DNA from: Porticoccaceae bacterium
Lineage (GTDB): Bacteria > Pseudomonadota > Gammaproteobacteria > Pseudomonadales > Porticoccaceae
DNA length: 10,373 bases
Direction: 5' to 3'
Assembly: GCA_002591625.1 (NCBI GenBank)
Contig: PCDB01000003.1
Span: forward strand, 130,654-141,026
Each line of letters begins with the position of its first letter. Position 1 is the stretch's first letter. Shown one piece after another: positions 6,455 to 10,373 of the stretch. The position numbers and the translations under genes were made by a program. The notes beneath the pieces were generated by a model. It ran no database searches and was not told the origin of the DNA. It worked only from the letters and a program-made list of their open reading frames with translations.

Positions 6455-7250
6455 TTTTATTACATATGCAGCCCTTGCCGGGATCGGTGTAGCCATCATG
6501 GCAGGCCCGCTGGGTTGCTTTGTGGTTTGGCGTCGTATGTCTTACATCGGCGATACTCTAGCCCACTCCGCCTTATTAGGCGTTTCTTTGGGTATTTTTT
6601 TTAATTTAGATTTAAATATCGCTACTGCAACCGTGGCCATAGGAATCGCGTTATTTTTGGGCATCCTGGGTTCCCGCTCGCACCTCTCTCTCGACGCTTT
6701 GCTGGGGATCCTGTCCCACTCTACTTTGGCCCTCGGCCTTGTTATTATCTCTTTTGTTGAGGGAATGCGAGTGGATATTATGTCTTTACTTTTCGGCGAC
6801 ATACTATCTGTAGATGCAAAAGACCTCTTAATTATCTACTCAAATGCGGCAATCATATTTATATTGCTTGGATTCTTTTGGAGATCACTATTAAGCATTA
6901 CTGTTAGCCCCGAAATAGCTCATGTCGATGGTATAAACGTAATGGCAATACGAACTACCCTGATGCTTATGATAGCATCCGTAATTGCTTTGGCCATGAA
7001 GCTAGTTGGAATATTGCTTATAACAGCTTTGCTTATTATCCCAGCCGCTGCAGCACGAAATATAAGCCGTTCACCAGAGAAAATGGCCATCTACTCAACC
7101 GCTTTAGGAATCCTCAGCGTTCTTTTAGGTATTGCCATGTCATGGGCTATAGATACCCCGGCCGGTCCCTCCATTATTTTATGCTCTGCTGTTATCTTCT
7201 TAATATTGGACTGTCTTTGCAAGAATCCTGTCATGAGAATTTCTTCTTAA
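6447..7250 (+). CDS. znuB: Zinc ABC transporter permease ZnuB (apparent non-AUG start)
   Basis: Inner-membrane permease of the ZnuABC importer. The body is unmistakable: AGPLGCFVVWRRMSYIGDTLAHSALLG near the N-terminus is the family hallmark, and several hydrophobic helices follow through to about 260. The first ATG in frame, 6498, would cut away most of transmembrane helix 1 (FITYAALAGIGVAIM), which family members have. Extending upstream restores it and gives 267 residues from CTG 6447 or 266 from ATT 6450, near the roughly 261 of E. coli ZnuB. GGAGGG at 6433-6438 is ideally spaced for CTG. The start overlaps the znuC stop (6452-6454), so translation is likely coupled. If a sequencing error hides a normal start codon, the gene call is unaffected. 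It ends convergently with the SCO gene, sharing TTAA. Confidence 0.9.
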   Translation: MIDFITYAALAGIGVAIMAGPLGCFVVWRRMSYIGDTLAHSALLGVSLGIFFNLDLNIATATVAIGIALFLGILGSRSHLSLDALLGILSHSTLALGLVIISFVEGMRVDIMSLLFGDILSVDAKDLLIIYSNAAIIFILLGFFWRSLLSITVSPEIAHVDGINVMAIRTTLMLMIASVIALAMKLVGILLITALLIIPAAAARNISRSPEKMAIYSTALGILSVLLGIAMSWAIDTPAGPSIILCSAVIFLILDCLCKNPVMRISS

Positions 7251-7894
7251 TCGAGACCCATATCGACTATTAAACGCCAACTTTGTAGTAACATAGTTTC
7301 GCTATGCGGTGACTTGAAAAAAGCATGGTACTCTCCACGAGGGTTGATCAGAATCAGTTGTGTCCCGTGGTCGATTGTATAGTTGTTTTTGTCCAACGGG
7401 ACTCGACTATAAGCAACATTCAACTCAGTCGCAAATTTACCAACACTATCCTGCTCCCCAGTAATGCCAACAAAGTCTGAATTGAAGTAAGGCACATATT
7501 GGGACAGCCGGTGAGGAGTGTCACGGCCTGTGTCCAGAGAAACCATATATATCTGGAGGTTATTTCGTTCACCTAAACTCATCTGGTTGTACATGCTAGC
7601 CAGGGTCGAGAGCGTGGTCGGGCAAATATCCGGACAGTTGGTAAAAGCAAAGAATATTATGCTCCAGACACCTTTTAATCGTTCTGGACGGAAGGGTTGG
7701 TTTAAATGATCTACCAGATGGAAATCGCTCAAGGGGATAGAGGAATGCAGAAGCATCGCCCCATTCATCTGCAGCTCCCTTTTGGACATTATTTCTGGAT
7801 TGATAGAGCGCCAAGCCAAACTAGCACAAAATAAAAGCATCAGAATAATGGAGCCAATCAAAGCTTTACTTGCCAAACGATTTTGCGCCAGCAC
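7247..7894 (-). CDS. SCO1/SenC-family copper chaperone
   Basis: Membrane-anchored thioredoxin-fold protein that delivers copper for heme-copper oxidase assembly (CuA of aa3-type, or CuB of some other oxidases). It is 215 residues. A single membrane anchor lies at about 11-28 and the domain faces the periplasm. The copper ligands are Cys87 and Cys91 in TNCPDICPTT and His176 in TIDHGTQLILI, all intact. The start is GTG at 7894 behind a strong GGAGG about 9 nt upstream. It lies 26 nt after ctaB and is probably the last gene of the ctaB operon. ctaB followed by sco is the usual tail of pseudomonad cox operons. Confidence 0.93.
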   Translation of the reverse strand: MLAQNRLASKALIGSIILMLLFCASLAWRSINPEIMSKRELQMNGAMLLHSSIPLSDFHLVDHLNQPFRPERLKGVWSIIFFAFTNCPDICPTTLSTLASMYNQMSLGERNNLQIYMVSLDTGRDTPHRLSQYVPYFNSDFVGITGEQDSVGKFATELNVAYSRVPLDKNNYTIDHGTQLILINPRGEYHAFFKSPHSETMLLQSWRLIVDMGLD

Positions 7895-7920
7895 TTAAGC
7901 CCCCCTCCGCGAAGCAAAGA

Positions 7921-8823
7921 TCATACGAAATTGACTATCAAATAGTGGTCTAGCAACATTACTAAGAAAAGGGCGGTCAGGTAGAAAATGGAGTAGTTAA
8001 AGGTTTTAATACCCGTATCACCACCGTCTCTCTTAAGCATCATTAAGGACCAGTAAACAAATCCCACTCCCAGTGTTGCTGCTCCAAATAGATATAGCCA
8101 GCCCAACATTCCAGTCAGGAAAGGCAAAAAACTGACCAAACAAAGAATTATCGTATAAAGAAAAATATTTATTATCGTGTATCTTTTCCCGTGAGTGACT
8201 GGAAGCATCGGTATTTTAGCCTTTGCATACTCGTCGCTACGATGAACTGCCAAGGCCCAAAAGTGGGGAGGTGTCCATGCGAAAATAATTAGGACCAGTA
8301 AGAGAGAATGAGGGTGCAAATCTCCAGTCACTGCTGTCCAACCAAGTAGCGGCGGAGACGCTCCAGCTAGACCTCCGATTACGATATTTTGAGGTGTAGC
8401 TCGCTTCAAATACATTGTATAAATAAAGGCATAGCCAACGAGGGATCCGAGTGTCAGCCAAGCAGTTAGAGCATTGATAAATATCAACAGGATTGCCAGA
8501 CCAATGGAACCAATCGCTAGAGCAAATAACATTGCCCGCCAAGGTTCAATACGACCACGCGCAATCGGTCTGTTGGCAGTACGGGCCATTTTTTCGTCTA
8601 TATGCTGATCTACAACATGGTTTACAACTGCTGCCGACCCAGCGCTTAACGCAATCCCTAGATTTCCCAATAGCAAAACATCAATGGGCACCATTTGGTC
8701 TGTTGCTAACAACATGCCAATCAGGGAGGTGATTAACATCAAGGCAACCACACTCGGTTTGCAAAGCTCTAAAAAGTCTTGCAAGCGCAACCCTTGATGT
8801 TTTGCTTTCACTTGTGAATTCAT
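7921..8823 (-). CDS. ctaB: Protoheme IX farnesyltransferase (heme O synthase)
   Basis: Integral membrane UbiA-superfamily enzyme (CyoE/CtaB) that adds a farnesyl group to heme B to make heme O, the cofactor of bo3 oxidases and the precursor of heme A. From ATG 8823 it has 300 residues, normal for the family. The first prenyl-diphosphate/Mg motif NHVVDQHID is at 68-76 (Asn68, Asp72, Asp76), followed by RTANRPIARG at 81-90. YLKRATPQNIVIGGLAGASPPLLGW and DEYAKAKIPMLPV are further family signatures. About nine hydrophobic segments are visible. A TTG at 8862 would add 13 residues, with a weaker ribosome site; I prefer ATG 8823, preceded by GTGAGG at about 5 nt. It lies between the CoxB-like fusion gene and sco. 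No ctaA (heme A synthase) is next to it, unlike in pseudomonads. Confidence 0.94.
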   Translation of the reverse strand: MNSQVKAKHQGLRLQDFLELCKPSVVALMLITSLIGMLLATDQMVPIDVLLLGNLGIALSAGSAAVVNHVVDQHIDEKMARTANRPIARGRIEPWRAMLFALAIGSIGLAILLIFINALTAWLTLGSLVGYAFIYTMYLKRATPQNIVIGGLAGASPPLLGWTAVTGDLHPHSLLLVLIIFAWTPPHFWALAVHRSDEYAKAKIPMLPVTHGKRYTIINIFLYTIILCLVSFLPFLTGMLGWLYLFGAATLGVGFVYWSLMMLKRDGGDTGIKTFNYSIFYLTALFLVMLLDHYLIVNFV

Positions 8824-8873
8824 ACGACCCTCACCACAGCTCTCCGATTTCGCATCATTCAATACCCAAGCCT

Positions 8874-9671
8874 TCAGTCTCTGAGCAACTGCGTTAAATC
8901 TTCTAAAAGATTTTTTTCACCAGATTGAAAATTATAAAATAAAACAGTCAGCTTGTCTGGAGATACTAATATTCCTCCGAGATGCCTGCTCGCGCGAAAA
9001 TTAAGGTCATCTGGAAGCAGCGATTTAAAAGCAGAAAGGCTAATGGAGACTGCAGTCATACTGGGAAGCAGCCTCTTTAGAAAGTCAGACCTATGATGGC
9101 TTGCTGTCTGCTCATTTGACAAATAGTAAATATCAATCTTTCCCTTGGCTTCTTGTGATTTACCAATAAATATACGTAACTCGGCGAAAAATTTCTCACA
9201 TTCCAAACTACAGTACCCCTCGCCAAAAATATACAAAATCCATTTACCCGATCGGATATCGCCAATTTCCCTATAAAAATCCATCATTTGATCATCTAGA
9301 GTCATTATCGAGCCACTGACCCCATCTACCTGCAGATTGAGGAGCATTGTCTTATGATTTTGAGCATCTCTGCTCTCGATTAAGTCAGTAACAGCGGGCA
9401 AAGTCATGCCAATGAGAATAAATACAGGCAGAAGTGTCCAGACCATTTCAACTCCAAGATGATCGTGAAAATGCGCCGAATCTCCTCCCTTTGACCGTCT
9501 ATGGGAAAACATAAAAAAAAACATGAATATGAACACGACAGCCGCGACTGCGGCGCAGCTCCACATAATTACCATCTTCAGATCAAACGACAAATCATTT
9601 ACCTTGTTTAAAAAATACGCCCGCAATAAAAAAACGTTATGATTATCAGCGGGTTGTTTCCGCCGGTTCAT
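8874..9671 (-). CDS. CoxB-type membrane anchor fused to a thioredoxin-like cox-operon domain
   Basis: I know no standard protein with this architecture. Residues about 26-101 resemble the membrane part of cytochrome c oxidase subunit II: FDLKMVIMW, helix 33-55, the loop SHRRSKGGDSAHFHDHLGVEMVWTLLP at 56-82 and helix 76-98. After about residue 105 the CuA cupredoxin domain is absent. Residues 140-265 instead resemble, from memory, the small protein before ctaA in pseudomonad cox operons (PA0112-like): GKWILYIF, then Cys154-x3-Cys158, and at the end GGILVSPDKLTVLFY with DLTQLLRD. The Cys pair may be redox-active or copper-binding, as in SCO. The frame is open for 265 codons. The ATG at 9671 lacks a clear Shine-Dalgarno and an in-frame stop lies six codons upstream; Met33 is an alternative. 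ctaB follows within about 50 nt. Function unknown; oxidase assembly is inferred. Confidence 0.75.
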   Translation of the reverse strand: MNRRKQPADNHNVFLLRAYFLNKVNDLSFDLKMVIMWSCAAVAAVVFIFMFFFMFSHRRSKGGDSAHFHDHLGVEMVWTLLPVFILIGMTLPAVTDLIESRDAQNHKTMLLNLQVDGVSGSIMTLDDQMMDFYREIGDIRSGKWILYIFGEGYCSLECEKFFAELRIFIGKSQEAKGKIDIYYLSNEQTASHHRSDFLKRLLPSMTAVSISLSAFKSLLPDDLNFRASRHLGGILVSPDKLTVLFYNFQSGEKNLLEDLTQLLRD

Positions 9672-9713
9672 TCGAAAACAAAAAGGGCACTAAAGCGTCA
9701 GCCTAGCCGGAAA

Positions 9714-9890
9714 ATGATTCCTACTCCTTTAAGAATCGATGTTGCCTCCCAAGCTGATTCATCCAAAATTTTAATCGAAGAACCTCATGGAGATATGGGG
9801 TCAGACCGAGGCATTTTAGCAAAAGCGATCAGTGTTCTCTATAAGCCTGAGGATCGCCGTGGAACGCCAATGCAAAAAGTGTGTTCTTAA
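9714..9890 (+). CDS. Possible small hypothetical protein, 58 residues
   Basis: An open frame from ATG 9714 to TAA 9888-9890 encodes a hydrophilic protein with mixed charge, no membrane segment and no cysteine motif (one Cys near the end). I do not recognise it. A weak GGA lies 4 nt before the ATG. In favour: its amino-acid composition looks like a real protein, and it fills most of the otherwise empty gap between the fusion gene (9671) and yheV (9887), meeting yheV stop to stop. Against: the short length and lack of a recognised relative. If it is not a gene, 9672-9886 is simply the leader of the fusion gene and I see nothing else in it. Confidence 0.33.
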   Translation: MIPTPLRIDVASQADSSKILIEEPHGDMGSDRGILAKAISVLYKPEDRRGTPMQKVCS

Positions 9891-10123
9891 TCATCAATAA
9901 GGGTAATAACGTCAACCTGCTGTTCTTCGCCTTCCGAGGGTCGATTGACTCGAGTTTTAATTTCTCTTTTCAAAGCATTAATGCGCACCTGATCGGTGAA
10001 TCCGCAAGCAGAGCATTCCCTGTAATCAACATTGTCCCTCGAAAAAACCAACAACTTGTCGATTTTTGAGCACTTCGGGCATACGACACCCGCGATAAAA
10101 CGTTTTTTTGTGGAATATGCCAT
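9887..10123 (-). CDS. YheV-family putative zinc-ribbon protein
   Basis: Small cytoplasmic protein of the YheV family (DUF2387), 78 residues against about 66 in E. coli; function unknown. The family pattern is clear: KKRFIAG at 6-12, Cys15-x2-Cys18, then an acidic/Asn segment, and Cys37-x2-Cys40-Gly, giving a four-cysteine zinc ribbon. The C-terminal 30 residues are charged and end in a hydrophobic VITLI segment. GGTGA lies about 7 nt before the ATG at 10123. In E. coli and Pseudomonas the gene follows prlC (oligopeptidase A); here no prlC is present and a gamma-carbonic-anhydrase-like gene is divergent from it 50 bp away. Confidence 0.88.
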   Translation of the reverse strand: MAYSTKKRFIAGVVCPKCSKIDKLLVFSRDNVDYRECSACGFTDQVRINALKREIKTRVNRPSEGEEQQVDVITLIDD

Positions 10124-10136
10124 TTCATGATCACCA

Positions 10137-10167
10137 TTGTGACTATCACTAAAAGACTCGCTACAAT
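10137..10167 (+). promoter_or_regulatory. Possible promoter of the gamma-carbonic anhydrase gene
   Basis: TTGTGA (10137-10142) and TACAAT (10162-10167) make a promoter-like pair with a long 19-bp spacer in the 50-bp gap between divergent genes. A start site 6-7 nt downstream would fall at the ATG (10174), implying a leaderless or very short-leader message. This fits the lack of a usable Shine-Dalgarno. Confidence 0.25.
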
Positions 10168-10173
10168 TACAGG

Positions 10174-10373
10174 ATGAATAATTGTTTGCGCTCTTTCAAA
10201 GGCGTTTCACCCAAACTAGGTGAAAGAGTATATATTGATCCAGCAGCCATAGTTATAGGTAATGTCCATCTTGACGATGATTGCTCTATTTGGCCAGGCG
10301 CAGTTATACGCGGAGATATGCATAAAATCAAGATCGGGGTTCGTTGCAATATACAAGATAACGCCGTTCTGCA
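10174..10373 (+). CDS. Gamma-class carbonic anhydrase-like protein, 5' part
   Basis: Left-handed beta-helix (hexapeptide repeat) protein of the YrdA/gamma carbonic anhydrase family; the gene runs off the right edge after 66 codons. Visible are LGERVYIDPAAIVIGNV, SIWPGAVIRGDMHKIKIG and NIQDNAVL. The Arg and Asp of RGD and the Gln of NIQD correspond to conserved active-site residues of the family. The zinc-ligand histidines would begin just past the window, so activity cannot be judged. The ATG at 10174 has AGG only one nt upstream; TTG 10186 (residue 5) is a less likely start. A 7-bp inverted repeat lies within codons 11-17. Relatives sit next to prlC-yheV in Pseudomonas; here prlC is missing. 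Confidence 0.87.
   Translation, partial: MNNCLRSFKGVSPKLGERVYIDPAAIVIGNVHLDDDCSIWPGAVIRGDMHKIKIGVRCNIQDNAVL

Noticed and set aside
8821..8862. TTG 8862 as the ctaB start
   Set aside because: Possible, but the added 13 polar residues are not conserved and ATG 8823 has a GTGAGG ribosome site and the usual family length.
9180..9225. C-S-L-E-C in the fusion protein as a relic CuA site of CoxB
   Set aside because: CoxB CuA sites need a following His and Met after CSELCG, plus an upstream His. None is present, and the flanking GKWILYIF pattern fits the thioredoxin-like cox-operon protein better.
10205..10225. 7-bp inverted repeat TTTCACC/GGTGAAA with 7-nt loop
   Set aside because: It lies inside conserved gamma-carbonic-anhydrase coding sequence, has no U tract, and an inverted repeat of this size is expected by chance in 10 kb.
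1..10373. CRISPR arrays, insertion sequences, tRNA or rRNA genes, phage or toxin-antitoxin modules
   Set aside because: No regularly spaced repeats, transposase motifs, terminal repeats or RNA-gene signatures were seen on either strand.

Overview
This window looks like the chromosome of a moderately AT-rich gammaproteobacterium. The main evidence is gene order. A cytochrome c4 gene, engB, polA and then the zinc-uptake cluster znuA / zur-znuC-znuB follow the neighbourhood known from Pseudomonas and relatives. YheV-family, SCO, CtaB and gamma-carbonic-anhydrase genes of gammaproteobacterial type follow. No insertion sequence, prophage, CRISPR array, tRNA or rRNA was recognised. The genus cannot be fixed from the sequence; a free-living, respiring, reduced-genome lineage would fit.

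Layout: (1) 1-308, minus: 5' part of a cytochrome c4-like gene running off the left edge. (2) 448-1077, plus: engB (ribosome-assembly GTPase). (3) 1078-1283: a 206-bp gap between convergent engB and polA. This is the locus of Spot 42 in enterobacteria and ErsA in Pseudomonas. It carries a sigma-E-like promoter, a GC-rich element and a U-tailed terminator hairpin on the minus strand, so it is a good candidate small-RNA gene. (4) 1284-4070, minus: polA, full length with every catalytic residue checked. (5) 4209-7250: zinc regulon with znuA leftward and zur-znuC-znuB rightward, around a palindrome that closely fits a Zur operator. znuB seems to start at a non-AUG codon (CTG 6447 or ATT 6450) behind a strong Shine-Dalgarno. 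(6) 7247-9671, minus: SCO copper chaperone, heme O synthase (ctaB) and an unusual 265-residue membrane protein. That protein joins the two-helix membrane anchor of cytochrome c oxidase subunit II to a thioredoxin-like domain resembling a small protein of pseudomonad cox operons. Subunit I, subunit III and the CuA domain are absent here, so this looks like a collapsed cox operon with an in-frame fusion. (7) 9672-9890: a possible 58-residue small ORF. (8) 9887-10123, minus: YheV-family zinc-ribbon protein. (9) 10174 to the right edge, plus: 5' part of a gamma-class carbonic anhydrase-like gene.

How it fits together: ZnuA captures periplasmic zinc, ZnuB is the permease, ZnuC the ATPase, and Zur with zinc should repress both divergent transcripts through the shared operator. 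CtaB makes heme O and SCO delivers copper; both serve a heme-copper oxidase that must be encoded elsewhere if they are functional. The most unusual items are the CoxB-anchor fusion protein, the candidate sRNA and the non-AUG znuB start.
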